Positions 1-7,555 of a DNA stretch of 64,000 bases are shown here, in pieces; the stretch's first letter is position 1, and every line of letters begins with the position of its first letter. Both the position numbers and the translations under genes were made by a program. Below the pieces are notes generated by a model. That model was given only the letters and a program-made list of their open reading frames with translations. It was not told where the DNA came from and did no database searches. The stretch is from an uncultured Tateyamaria sp. (GTDB lineage: Bacteria > Pseudomonadota > Alphaproteobacteria > Rhodobacterales > Rhodobacteraceae): the NCBI RefSeq assembly GCF_947496075.1, contig NZ_CANMBJ010000004.1, positions 62,001 through 126,000 of the forward strand, read 5' to 3'.

Positions 1-152
1 ATCGCAAGGATCGCAAGGGCCAGCCACAGCGTCACGTTGGTGATGGTGTACCAATGCACGTCATAGCCACCACCGAACAACGGTTTGACTTCGAACTGAT
101 CCATCGGGTGGAATGAAAGGCCACCACCTTCACCGTGCGCTTCGTCTGCCAT
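1..152 (-). CDS. atpB: ATP synthase F0 subunit a, N-terminal fragment
   Basis: This is the first 50 codons of a leftward gene that leaves the window. The N-terminus reads [20 protein letters not shown], then EVKPLFGG and the start of a first membrane helix ([13 protein letters not shown]). That matches subunit a of alphaproteobacterial F0F1-ATPase, the membrane subunit that forms the proton half-channels. It lies 15 bp downstream of atpI on the same strand, the usual order of the atpI-atpB-atpE operon. The conserved arginine helix lies outside the window. Confidence comes from the start motif together with the neighbour. Confidence 0.9.
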   Translation of the reverse strand, partial: MADEAHGEGGGLSFHPMDQFEVKPLFGGGYDVHWYTITNVTLWLALAILA

Positions 153-167
153 CCGGCTTTCTCCGTC

Positions 168-503
168 CTAGCCCCGCGGGGCGTCATCCTTGTCGGCCTC
201 TTCGGCCTCTCGCATGCTCTGAACCTCTTTCGCGCTGCGCATCATTGTTTTGACACCGGCCGCGAAGCCCAGAAAAATAAATATGATCATGAGAAACGGA
301 GAGGTGCCAAACAGTGCGTCCAACCCGTATCCCATGCCAAACCCGATCCCCAGACCGGCCACTAGCTCAATCACCATCCGCCAGGCCAGCTGAGCCTGAG
401 AGTGATGATCCGGTGTGCGAGGTTTCGGGGCGTGCTCTTCCTTAACAGCGTCGATTTTGGCGCTCAGGGCCTTCAGTCGGTCTGCGTCTTCGGGGTCGGT
501 CAC
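168..503 (-). CDS. atpI: ATP synthase protein I (AtpI)
   Basis: A 111-residue protein with a charged cytoplasmic N-terminus ([20 protein letters not shown]) followed by two hydrophobic helices (about residues 41-63 and 71-88) joined by a short turn, then a charged tail. This is the AtpI/AtpQ layout seen in Rhodobacterales. The family is thought to assist assembly or Mg2+ supply of the F0 sector and is not a core subunit. It is the first gene of the leftward atp operon. The 186 bp upstream (504-689) includes an AT-rich stretch near 600-620 that could hold the operon promoter, but I could not assign -35/-10 boxes with confidence. Confidence 0.9.
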   Translation of the reverse strand: MTDPEDADRLKALSAKIDAVKEEHAPKPRTPDHHSQAQLAWRMVIELVAGLGIGFGMGYGLDALFGTSPFLMIIFIFLGFAAGVKTMMRSAKEVQSMREAEEADKDDAPRG

Positions 504-689
504 GCGCCTTTCATCCCGTCATTTGGTTCGAGGTTTGGATATGGCGCGGGGCGACGCGAGTCAACGCAGGGCGAACGCGCCGAAAATACCACATTACCCT
601 TTGTTTTAATTATATATTCTTCGAATCCCTTCGACGCAGGACAACCCGCCGCACCTTCCGAAACCGGCAAATTGAGCCAATTCCGTCAT

Positions 690-1592
690 TCAACCATCTG
701 GTTGATTTTCATCCGAGCGCAGCGCCCGTGTATGATCCAGCAGCCATGTGCGCACGGATCGGACGGCCTTGCGCCGCCCCGCTTGTCCACTGGTCAGCAG
801 ATGGAACGCCCCCAGCCGAAATCCGACATCCGACAGGCGCACCAAACGCCCGGATACAACCTCCACAGCCGCACAATCCGCCGACCCCATATAAAGACCG
901 GCACCGTGTATCGCCGCTTCGAACGCAAGCGGCATGCGCGCACGCCACTCCCCCTCGTTGACAAGGGCGGGATCAAACCCGGCAATCGCGCACCATTTCG
1001 TCCAGACAAGTTCGTGCCGATCTCTGAACAGTTGATACTGACCCAAATGTTCGACGCGGATGCGATTGTCGGGAACTAGCCCCGGGGCGGCGTAGGGAAA
1101 CAGCTTTGCATCGCTGATCAAGTCCGATGGCACATCCAGGACGCCCTTGTGGGCAAAGCGGATGGCCATATCCGCCTCGAACCTATCCAAATCCGCCAAT
1201 TGATCCGAAGCGATCAGACGCAACTCAATCTCCGGCAGATCGTTTTGAAGCTTTCGGAGCAGCGGCGCGATCACCTTGGTTGCGAAAAGCGGTTCACTGT
1301 TGACCACCACGCGCCCCGCTGGCGTGTCTGCCAAGCCCTCGGTCGCTTCCGCGATCACATCAAAGGCCGGGCGGATCCGCTGCATGTAATGGCCGCCCTC
1401 GGCGGTCAGCGCGACACCGCGGGACACATCCCGGAACAACTGGACCCCCAGCCGCGCCTCCAGACCCCGCACATGGCGGCTGATGGCCGAATGGCTCACG
1501 CCCAATTCTTCTGCCGCACGGCTGAAACTTTCGTGGCGGGCGGCCGCTTCAAAGGCGCGCAGCGCGTTTAGCGGAGGCAATGTGCGGGCCAT
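690..1592 (-). CDS. LysR-type transcriptional regulator (GcvA-like)
   Basis: A 300-residue regulator. I chose ATG 1592 because the family start MARTLPPLNALRAFEAAARH follows at once; 27 further codons are open upstream but look unlike the family. The winged helix-turn-helix lies at about residues 7-65 (SFSRAAEELGVSHSAISRHV), followed by the effector-binding domain. The proline/leucine-rich start and the HTH sequence resemble the GcvA subgroup. It is divergent from a small DUF1127-like gene, and the gap holds a perfect dyad 11 bp before its start, which suggests autoregulation. The effector cannot be inferred. Confidence 0.88.
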   Translation of the reverse strand: MARTLPPLNALRAFEAAARHESFSRAAEELGVSHSAISRHVRGLEARLGVQLFRDVSRGVALTAEGGHYMQRIRPAFDVIAEATEGLADTPAGRVVVNSEPLFATKVIAPLLRKLQNDLPEIELRLIASDQLADLDRFEADMAIRFAHKGVLDVPSDLISDAKLFPYAAPGLVPDNRIRVEHLGQYQLFRDRHELVWTKWCAIAGFDPALVNEGEWRARMPLAFEAAIHGAGLYMGSADCAAVEVVSGRLVRLSDVGFRLGAFHLLTSGQAGRRKAVRSVRTWLLDHTRALRSDENQPDG

Positions 1593-1602
1593 ATCGCTCA
1601 CC

Positions 1603-1619
1603 TGTGCAAAAACTGCACA
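1603..1619. promoter_or_regulatory. candidate LysR operator between divergent genes
   Basis: TGTGCA, five bases, TGCACA: a perfect 6-bp inverted repeat with a T-N11-A core, lying 11 bp upstream of the LysR start. LysR regulators commonly bind T-N11-A dyads in divergent promoters. Assignment to this regulator is inference from position. Confidence 0.5.
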
Positions 1620-1699
1620 AGTGATGTCAGGGAACTCTGTTTGTGGCAATGCCGAAGTTCGGGCAAACTGCAAGCATTCCTCAACACACGAGGCTTCTC

Positions 1700-1909
1700 A
1701 TGCTTACCATCCGTCAAAACGCGCTTTTGCGCGCCCTCTCCACTTGTGCGAATTTCATGCAATCCAAGCGCAAGATCAAACCAACCAAGGGCACCGCGTT
1801 GCCGCCGATGACTGACCAAATCGCACGCGATATCGGGCTGACACCGCATCAACGCGCGCTCATGTCTCACCGCTGGCCCTCGCGTGAAAGCAGACACCCA
1901 TATCTCTGA
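1700..1909 (+). CDS. small DUF1127-like protein
   Basis: A 69-residue basic protein starting at ATG 1700, with GAGG seven bases upstream. Its middle (MTDQIARDIGLTPHQ) resembles the D-I-G-L core of DUF1127 (YjiS-like) proteins, and the hydrophobic/basic N-terminal half (MLTIRQNALLRALSTCANFM) fits too. Some DUF1127 proteins act in RNA turnover and phosphate or carbon metabolism. It is divergent from the LysR gene and may be its target. The match is short, so a chance open frame is possible. Confidence 0.5.
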   Translation: MLTIRQNALLRALSTCANFMQSKRKIKPTKGTALPPMTDQIARDIGLTPHQRALMSHRWPSRESRHPYL

Positions 1910-1947
1910 TCGCTTCCCCTTGGCCCCGGTGCCCGGTATGACAGGCC

Positions 1948-2283
1948 ATGGCCGATCCGCTAGACACCGTCTTTTCCGCACTCGCCGACCCAACCCGGCG
2001 GGCGATCCTGACGATGTTGCTCGAGGATGACATGGCCGTCACCGACGTGGCCGAACCGTTCGAGATGTCGCTTGCTGCGATCTCCAAGCACCTGACGATC
2101 CTGACACGCGCCGGGCTGATCCAGCAGGAAAAGCGCGGGCGCGTAAAATGGTGCAAGCTGGACCCCGACGCCATGCGCGGGGCCTCGGTCTGGATGCAGG
2201 GCTTCGGCCAGTTCGAACCTGTGAACATGGATGCGTTCGAACGGTTTCTCGCCGCAGAGTTGTCAGAGGGTGACCCGCTCTGA
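1948..2283 (+). CDS. ArsR-family winged-helix regulator
   Basis: A 111-residue protein with the ArsR/SmtB opening FSALADPTRRAILTMLLEDD and the recognition helix region MSLAAISKHLTILTRAGLI, about residues 9-75. No cysteine pair typical of metal sensors is visible in the recognition helix, and the short C-terminal helix (FEPVNMDAFERFLAAEL) resembles the non-metal ArsR regulators that often precede SRPBCC/AHSA1 genes. No such partner lies here. The next gene, 50 bp downstream on the same strand, is a GT61-type protein and could be co-transcribed. Confidence 0.85.
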   Translation: MADPLDTVFSALADPTRRAILTMLLEDDMAVTDVAEPFEMSLAAISKHLTILTRAGLIQQEKRGRVKWCKLDPDAMRGASVWMQGFGQFEPVNMDAFERFLAAELSEGDPL

Positions 2284-2333
2284 CCGATGTCACGACCCAG
2301 CTGCCGGATACTCTGCCACCAGCGCGCGTTCGC

Positions 2334-3254
2334 ATGGTGCGGGCCGCGCTTGTCATGCCCAACATGGTCGAGGGTGACGATACCCCGCACGGTGTGTTCG
2401 ACAGGCGCGGGTCATTCTTGCCCCTGTCACAGGCCCGCCTGTCCCGCGGACGGGTGAGCGCCGCCCCACCTCTGGAACCTGCGGCAGACCATCTGCCGGG
2501 CACACATCTCTATGCCGGGTTTGGACACACGCATTTTGGCCACTTCATGCTGGAAAGCCTCGTGCGTCTATGGGCGCTCGATCACCTTGATACCCCACCG
2601 GATGGTTTGGTCGTTCCGACGCGCGCGCACATGCATATGGAACCCGTTCTGAGCGGTATTCTGGCCCCCGTTGTTGACCGGTTCTGCGATGGCATCCCGT
2701 TGCGCGTCATAAGAACACCGACCCAAATCGACAGGCTGGTCTTGCCGACACCGGGGTTCGGCCATGGCCCCTGGCTGACCGGTACGCCGGAATTCCGCGC
2801 ATACACGCAGAAGCGATTTGCGCAGATCAAAGTGGACGGCCCCGAGAAACTCTATGTGTCACGCACAGGTTTGAAGCGCGACCACCAGCGCGTTGATCGC
2901 GAAGACGAGATCGAGGCAATGATGGAAGAGGCCGGATATTTCGTCTTCCATCCGCAAAAGCACCCGCTCGAAACACAGCTTGGCGTTATCCGCGCCGCAC
3001 GCAGCATCGTCGGGTCGGACGGATCGGCATTCCACCTTGCGCCATTTGCAATGCGATCAGACGCACGTGCAGCGATCTTCATGCGCCGCAACCGGCGCGA
3101 GATGCTGTCTTATCTCTCCACCCAAATGCAAAGCTTTGCAGGCCCGAAACCGGTTGTCATCGACCCGCGCCAACGCCCCCTGACCGGTGAAACACCTGCA
3201 CCACTCTGCGTAGATACGCTGCGGACAGCCTTGTCCGAGAACGGGTTTCTCTAG
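2334..3254 (+). CDS. glycosyltransferase family 61 (DUF563) protein
   Basis: A 306-residue protein with the GT61 pattern: GHTHFGHFMLESLVRLW near residue 65, a central EKLYVSRTGLKRDHQR, and the C-terminal IVGSDGSAFHLAPFAM segment (about residues 225-240). GT61 enzymes transfer sugars to glycans; in roseobacters they are commonly tied to surface polysaccharide. No transmembrane helix is evident. The start is uncertain: ATG 2334 is the first canonical codon, but upstream codons 2280-2331 (TDVTTQLPDTLPPARVR) also look coding and begin at a CTG that overlaps the arsR-type stop. It converges on the EamA gene with overlapping stop codons. Confidence 0.78.
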   Translation: MVRAALVMPNMVEGDDTPHGVFDRRGSFLPLSQARLSRGRVSAAPPLEPAADHLPGTHLYAGFGHTHFGHFMLESLVRLWALDHLDTPPDGLVVPTRAHMHMEPVLSGILAPVVDRFCDGIPLRVIRTPTQIDRLVLPTPGFGHGPWLTGTPEFRAYTQKRFAQIKVDGPEKLYVSRTGLKRDHQRVDREDEIEAMMEEAGYFVFHPQKHPLETQLGVIRAARSIVGSDGSAFHLAPFAMRSDARAAIFMRRNRREMLSYLSTQMQSFAGPKPVVIDPRQRPLTGETPAPLCVDTLRTALSENGFL

Positions 3255-4150
3255 GCGCGCTCTTCATCCCTCAACAACAGGGACAAGGCGACGATGGTCA
3301 GCCCCACGCCAACCCAAACGACGCCCGGCGGCACGCCATTGCCCAGCGCAACCTCCCACAGGATCACCCAACTGGGCGTGAGGTACGTATAGGCCATGAC
3401 CTTGGCCGACGGCAGGCGCAGGGTTGCAAATTGCAGCAGTACAAAGGTCGCCGCTGACGCAAAGAGCGACACATAGACAAGGGTCACCCACACAATGCCG
3501 GGCAAGTCCGCCCATGGCGTCGCCACCAGATCGCGCCACCCCCATAGCGTCAGCAAAACGGCCCCCGCAATCAGCATGCCAAAGGTGAACACGACCGCGG
3601 GCTCCCCCCGGTTCATCTTGCGAACCATCGGCGTATAGATCGCGTGACTGACACAACCGAAGAAATAAATAATCTCGCCGCGCCCGACCTCGAACGCCAA
3701 CAACGCCGGCAGGTCTGCCCGAAAGATCACCCAAAGCGCGCCCGCCGCCCCGACAGCAAGGGCAAACGCCATGCGGGGTGTCGTGATCTGGCGCAGCAAG
3801 ACATAGCCAAAGACGCCTGACATGACCGGGGTAAGTGTAAAGACAGCCGCTGCACTGACGGGTGCTGCCGTTTTCAGCCCCTCGAACATCAGCACGAAGT
3901 ATATGGCAAAAAGCCCGCCCAGCAGCGCGTAGCGCCAAGGTGCCTGCAAGGCCGAACGTGGCACGCCACCCCGCATCACCACGGCCACCCCAATCACCAG
4001 GGCCGCGATCCAGAAGCGCGCCGCATTCAGGGCGGCGGGCGCGATTTCATTGGCCGCCATGGCGCCCAACGAAAAGGATCCGGCAACCAGCGCCGAAAAC
4101 AGCAACATGGCCGCATGGCCGCGCAGTCCCGCGTTCACAGGACGTGCCAA
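3251..4150 (-). CDS. EamA/DMT-family transporter
   Basis: A 299-residue protein made of ten hydrophobic helices in two EamA repeats. Typical segments are the N-terminal LLFSALVAGSFSLGAMAANE with ARFWIAALVIG, and the second-half TLVYVSLFASAATFVLLQFA followed by MAYTYLTPSWVILWEVALG. The family exports metabolites or amino acids by drug/metabolite transport. Its start overlaps the end of the LysR gene by 16 bp on the same strand, so the two form an operon and the regulator probably controls the exporter. The substrate is unknown. Confidence 0.88.
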   Translation of the reverse strand: MARPVNAGLRGHAAMLLFSALVAGSFSLGAMAANEIAPAALNAARFWIAALVIGVAVVMRGGVPRSALQAPWRYALLGGLFAIYFVLMFEGLKTAAPVSAAAVFTLTPVMSGVFGYVLLRQITTPRMAFALAVGAAGALWVIFRADLPALLAFEVGRGEIIYFFGCVSHAIYTPMVRKMNRGEPAVVFTFGMLIAGAVLLTLWGWRDLVATPWADLPGIVWVTLVYVSLFASAATFVLLQFATLRLPSAKVMAYTYLTPSWVILWEVALGNGVPPGVVWVGVGLTIVALSLLLRDEERA

Positions 4151-5016
4151 TCCTTGGATTTTTCCTTGAGGAAGGTCAGGAACGCCTGAACCTTGTTGGT
4201 GCGGTGGAGATCAACATGGGTCACCAGCCACAGCGGTGACGACCAATCCTCGCGCGGGGGAATGATTTCGACCAGATTGGGATTGGCCCGCGCCTCAAGC
4301 ACAGAAAGGAACCCGATGCCTGCCCCGGCCAGCACCGCCTGTTCAAGCGCGCGCACATCGGTTGAGCGAAAGGTGATATCGTCCTCTGACACCTGGCTGC
4401 GCAACCACTTGTGGAACGGCGCGCGGTTGTCGGCAGAGTCGTGACTGACAAAACGGTGCCCCTTGGCCTTCCCAATATCTTCGGGATGTCCGTGTTCCGC
4501 GACATAGGCCTTGGTTGCATATATCCCCATCGATTGACGCACAAAGGGCTGAACGACATTGTCCGGCTGATCCGGCGCATTGCCTGCACGGATCGCCACA
4601 TGCGCCTCACCATATTCAAGGCGGAACAGGCGCTCTCCCGTCAGGTAACGCACAACAACGTCGGGATGCTTGTGCTGGAATTCGGTCAATACGGGCGCCA
4701 TGCGGGGCGCCATGTTCACCAGCGACGTGACAACCAGCTCACCGGACACTTCGGTCCCGCGCCCCTTGATACGCCCGACAAGCTGACTGAACTGGTCATC
4801 GGTGGCCTGCGCCACGCGGAAGAGATCATCGCCCGCCTCGGTCGGGGTGTAGCCGCGGGCATGGCGCTGAAACAGTTTGACGCCCAACCGCCCCTCAAGG
4901 GCGTCGATGTGGCGGATGACGGTGGCGTGGTGGACGCCCAGAACCTCGGCCGCCCCGCTCACCGTGCCCATGCGGGCCACTTGATAGGCGGTCTTGATCT
5001 CGTCCCAATTGTCCAT
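4135..5016 (-). CDS. LysR-type transcriptional regulator
   Basis: A 293-residue LysR protein. The N-terminal HTH (MDNWDEIKTAYQVARMGTVS, then GAAEVLGVHHATVIRHIDAL) covers about residues 1-60, and a periplasmic-binding-fold effector domain follows. It is the first gene of a pair with the EamA exporter and is divergent from the azoreductase gene 122 bp away, so either or both could be targets. Its HTH carries HHATVIRH where many LysR proteins have SQPAVSRQ, a feature of one LysR subgroup. Confidence 0.88.
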   Translation of the reverse strand: MDNWDEIKTAYQVARMGTVSGAAEVLGVHHATVIRHIDALEGRLGVKLFQRHARGYTPTEAGDDLFRVAQATDDQFSQLVGRIKGRGTEVSGELVVTSLVNMAPRMAPVLTEFQHKHPDVVVRYLTGERLFRLEYGEAHVAIRAGNAPDQPDNVVQPFVRQSMGIYATKAYVAEHGHPEDIGKAKGHRFVSHDSADNRAPFHKWLRSQVSEDDITFRSTDVRALEQAVLAGAGIGFLSVLEARANPNLVEIIPPREDWSSPLWLVTHVDLHRTNKVQAFLTFLKEKSKDWHVL

Positions 5017-5029
5017 CGGCCAAAAACTC

Positions 5030-5086
5030 TTTGTGCAAATCCTAACAGATGCTGTTGAGTTTCAGGAATTGCGTTCGAATTTGCAA
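5030..5086. promoter_or_regulatory. candidate LysR-binding region, LysR/azoR intergenic
   Basis: Two dyads lie in the 122-bp divergent gap: TTTGTGCAAA at 5030-5039 and TTGC...GCAA at 5069-5086, the latter enclosing the palindrome TTCGAA. Position and T-N11-A spacing fit a LysR-regulated divergent promoter. The assignment is inference. Confidence 0.3.
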
Positions 5087-5138
5087 GGGCCAATTCTACC
5101 GGCACACGACACATACATCCCTTACCAAGGACCCGACC

Positions 5139-5711
5139 ATGACCATCCTGCACATTGACAGCTCCGCCCGCACCCAAGGCTCCGTGACCCGTGACCTGAC
5201 GGCCGACATCGTCGCGAAACTGGGCGGCGACGTGATCCGCCGCGACCTGACCGAAGCCCTGCCGCACATCAACGAAACATGGGTGAACGCCAACTTCACA
5301 CCCTCGGATGACCGCGACGCAACACAGCGCGATACACTGGCCCTGTCCGACAGCCTCGTGGAAGAACTGAAAGCCGCGGACACCATCGTCATCGGCGCAC
5401 CCGTCTATAATTTCGGCGTTCCCGCAGCGCTGAAGGCTTGGATCGACCTGGTTGCCCGTGCCGGATTGACCTTCAAGTACAGTGAGACCGGGCCCGTTGG
5501 CCTGCTGGAAGGCAAACGGGCGATCATTGCCGTGGCCACTGGCGGCACACCCGTCGGCAGTGACATCGACTTTGCCACCGGCTACCTGAAACACGTCTTG
5601 GGCTTTATCGGCATCCATGATGTCGAAGTGATCGCCGCAGACCGCGTCATGGCCAACGGCGACGCGGCAGTCAAAGACGCCAAGGCCGAGATCGAGAAAC
5701 TCGCAGCCTGA
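5139..5711 (+). CDS. azoR: FMN-dependent NADH-azoreductase
   Basis: A 190-residue flavodoxin-fold quinone/azo reductase. ATG 5139 gives the family N-terminus MTILHIDSSARTQGSVTRDL; the extra open codons before it do not resemble the family. Diagnostic stretches are PVYNFGVPAALKAWIDLVAR (about residues 88-107) and ATGGTPVG with FATGYLKHVLGFIG. AzoR enzymes use NADH for two-electron reduction of quinones and azo dyes, probably as protection against electrophiles. The gene is divergent from a LysR regulator and is followed by a strong hairpin. Confidence 0.92.
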   Translation: MTILHIDSSARTQGSVTRDLTADIVAKLGGDVIRRDLTEALPHINETWVNANFTPSDDRDATQRDTLALSDSLVEELKAADTIVIGAPVYNFGVPAALKAWIDLVARAGLTFKYSETGPVGLLEGKRAIIAVATGGTPVGSDIDFATGYLKHVLGFIGIHDVEVIAADRVMANGDAAVKDAKAEIEKLAA

Positions 5712-5735
5712 CAAACAGGCATCTGTTACCATCAC

Positions 5736-5765
5736 CCCGCCCCCAAGCATCACTTGCGGGGCGGG
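5736..5765 (+). terminator. GC-rich hairpin downstream of azoR
   Basis: CCCGCCCC-CAAG pairs with CTTG-C-GGGGCGGG around a CATCA loop (12 pairs, one bulged C). It begins 25 bp after the azoR stop. There is no T-run, so it is a likely stem-only terminator or mRNA stabiliser. Confidence 0.5.
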
Positions 5766-5808
5766 CTTACCATTGCGGGCCGCGCTACAGTGCGGATAGC
5801 GTCAAGAC

Positions 5809-6273
5809 ATGACTGTTCTACGCAACATGCCGACGCAATTGATCCTGGCACATGCGCCGTGGCTGCTTGGCGGTGCGTTGATCATCTGCATCGTCGCCTG
5901 CGCAGCGGCAGGCCTTGTTCTGATGGCCGCCGGGGAAACCAGCGGCTTGCTGACTGTGCTGCTGGGCGCAGGTGTGCCGCTGGGGATCTTCGCAATGGCC
6001 ATCAAGCGCGATCAGGTCATCTTTGACGCGCATGCGGGAACCGTGACCGTCCAGCGCCGCACACTCTTCAAATACAAAAACGCCGTCTACAGACTCGAGG
6101 CCGTGCGCCGCGCCGAGGTTGACGATTTCTCGGACACAGCCCGCCCGATCCTGACCTTCCACGATGCCAGCGCCCCCTATCCGCTGGTCGAGGCCTACAT
6201 GTCCGGCAATGGCCCGCGCCGGTCCGCCACTGCAATCAACGACTGGCTGAAAGCTTATCGGCGCACGGCTTAA
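5809..6273 (+). CDS. small membrane protein of unknown function
   Basis: A 154-residue protein that I do not recognise. Two hydrophobic helices sit near the N-terminus (about residues 18-40 and 46-63, with a short linker), followed by a soluble domain that begins DQVIFDAHAGTVTVQRRTLF and ends in a basic tail. The soluble half has the look of a small beta-rich PH-like domain, as in other two-helix membrane proteins, but that is only an impression. Its stop codon overlaps the stop of the convergent dinB-like gene. Confidence 0.6.
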   Translation: MTVLRNMPTQLILAHAPWLLGGALIICIVACAAAGLVLMAAGETSGLLTVLLGAGVPLGIFAMAIKRDQVIFDAHAGTVTVQRRTLFKYKNAVYRLEAVRRAEVDDFSDTARPILTFHDASAPYPLVEAYMSGNGPRRSATAINDWLKAYRRTA

Positions 6274-6830
6274 CGTCCGCCCCAAATGTCAGCGTCGCTG
6301 AGACCCATATCGGTCAAGTCCGGCGCGCGGCGCTGCGCGTCGTCGTCCCAAGCCATATAAAACTCGTCCAACTGCGGCGGTGGAACCGGGGTCATACTCA
6401 AAAGCGCATGGACCTGACCGCGATGATGAATCTGATGCTGGATCAAGTGTAGAAAAGTACGATCGAACCGCTCCTCCTGAACGCCGCGGTCGCGCGCTAT
6501 CTGAATCAGGCGCGCAGGGTCCGACAAGGTCGCGTCCTCGGTGACCGCAATCAGGCGGCGATCCACATCACGCTGCGCCGCGCGCAAGATGGACATATCG
6601 GGATGCGGCACCTCCTCGACAAAGGCAGCCGGACCGACACAGGCACCTTCCAGCGCCGACACATAGAACAGGTCGACAATCAGGATATGATTGAGCGTGG
6701 CAATGATTGACCCGAAGAAAGAAGGAAGGGGCGCCGTCAGCTCATCCGGGTCCAGTGCCGCGCATGCGCGATGCAGACGATAGTTCGACCACGCATTGTT
6801 GTAGGCTTGCGGTGCAAAGAGGGGTGTCAT
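6270..6830 (-). CDS. DinB-family protein
   Basis: A 186-residue four-helix-bundle protein of the DinB/YfiT type. The metal-binding histidines are visible as FFGSIIATLNHILIVDLFYV (His near residue 47) and FLHLIQHQIHHRGQVHALLS (near residues 127-145). The family comprises metal-dependent enzymes, including thiol transferases, and DNA-damage-induced proteins of mostly unknown substrate. It is divergent from the cytochrome c gene across a 115-bp gap that holds an FNR-type box, which could in principle act on both. Confidence 0.85.
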   Translation of the reverse strand: MTPLFAPQAYNNAWSNYRLHRACAALDPDELTAPLPSFFGSIIATLNHILIVDLFYVSALEGACVGPAAFVEEVPHPDMSILRAAQRDVDRRLIAVTEDATLSDPARLIQIARDRGVQEERFDRTFLHLIQHQIHHRGQVHALLSMTPVPPPQLDEFYMAWDDDAQRRAPDLTDMGLSDADIWGGR

Positions 6831-6876
6831 CGTGAAATACCCTTTCCAGTTTCGCCTAAGCAGAATCCGTCAAAAA

Positions 6877-6890
6877 TTGATCAAGATCAC
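6877..6890. promoter_or_regulatory. FNR/FnrL-type box
   Basis: TTGATCAAGATCAC matches the Crp/Fnr consensus TTGAT-N4-ATCAA at nine of ten defined positions. It lies 55 bp before the cytochrome c start. In Rhodobacterales, FnrL activates genes under low oxygen through this motif. The target is inferred from position. Confidence 0.65.
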
Positions 6891-6945
6891 AGCGCGCTGT
6901 CCGTCAGCCCTTATCTTGTGATGCGTACCAGACAGGAGACGGACC

Positions 6946-7344
6946 ATGAAGCAGCTCATCGCCACCTTCGCCCTGATATGCACCGCACCGCTGACCGCAC
7001 TGGCTCAGGACATAAGCACGGGTGCCACGCTCTACCAGCGCCATTGTGCAACCTGCCACGGAGTCGAAGCAGATGGCAAAGGGCCTATGCGTCCGGCCCT
7101 CCTGCTCCAACCGCCGAGCCTGCTTGACCTTGCGGCCCGCAACGATGGCACCTTCCCCATCATACGCGTGGTGTCGCGGATCGACGGGCGCGACCCGCTG
7201 GTCAGCCACGGCTCACCCATGCCGGTCTATGGCTGGTACTTCGAAGGCGAGGATACAGCCATCAAGGCCGAGACCGGCCAACCGATCCTGACCAGTCAAC
7301 CCATCGTTGACCTGATGGCCTATTTGGAAAGCATCCAGGAGTAA
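6946..7344 (+). CDS. periplasmic c-type cytochrome
   Basis: A 132-residue exported cytochrome. The signal peptide is MKQLIATFALICTAPLTALA, with cleavage expected before QDIS. One haem motif, CATCH, sits at about residues 34-38, and SPMPVYG near residue 89 can supply the distal methionine. An SD-like AGGAGA lies about 10 bp upstream of the ATG. The size and layout fit a class I cytochrome c electron carrier or small oxidase/dehydrogenase partner. The FNR box upstream predicts induction under oxygen limitation. No cognate dehydrogenase is adjacent, since the next gene is a kinase-like protein on the other strand. Confidence 0.88.
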   Translation: MKQLIATFALICTAPLTALAQDISTGATLYQRHCATCHGVEADGKGPMRPALLLQPPSLLDLAARNDGTFPIIRVVSRIDGRDPLVSHGSPMPVYGWYFEGEDTAIKAETGQPILTSQPIVDLMAYLESIQE

Positions 7345-7356
7345 GGCAGGTGGCTC

Positions 7357-7408
7357 GTATCAATGTGCGTGCGGTCTGGGTCCGGTGAGGGCCCAACCCT
7401 ATTGATAC
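7357..7408 (+). other. nested hairpin downstream of the cytochrome c gene
   Basis: The outer arms GTATCAAT (7357-7364) and ATTGATAC (7401-7408) are perfect complements. Inside, TGGGTCC (7377-7383) pairs with GGGCCCA (7389-7395) around GGTGA, with one G-T pair. It begins 12 bp after the stop codon and has no T-run. It could be a stabilising 3' structure, part of a small RNA, or a terminator. The function is not established. Confidence 0.4.
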
Positions 7409-7533
7409 TGCTTTGAGTCCCGATGTCCGGTTTGCGCTGTTATTAGGCCAACGGCAAAAACGTATGTGTTCGGCCTGAAACCTCAGTGATCAAAGTCATT
7501 GCCTTGTAAGTCGCATCCGGAGCGCCGCGCGCC

Positions 7534-7549
7534 CCCGAGACTCCTCGGG
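7534..7549 (-). terminator. short hairpin after the kinase-like gene
   Basis: CCCGAG and CTCGGG pair around ACTC, a few bases beyond the stop of the leftward operon ending at 7556. No T-run is present on the transcribed strand, so this is a weak terminator call. Confidence 0.3.
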
Positions 7550-7555
7550 TGACGC

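Noticed and set aside
612..640. TTCGAATCC word suggesting a tRNA T-arm
   Set aside because: The flanks are AT-rich and cannot form acceptor, D or anticodon stems.
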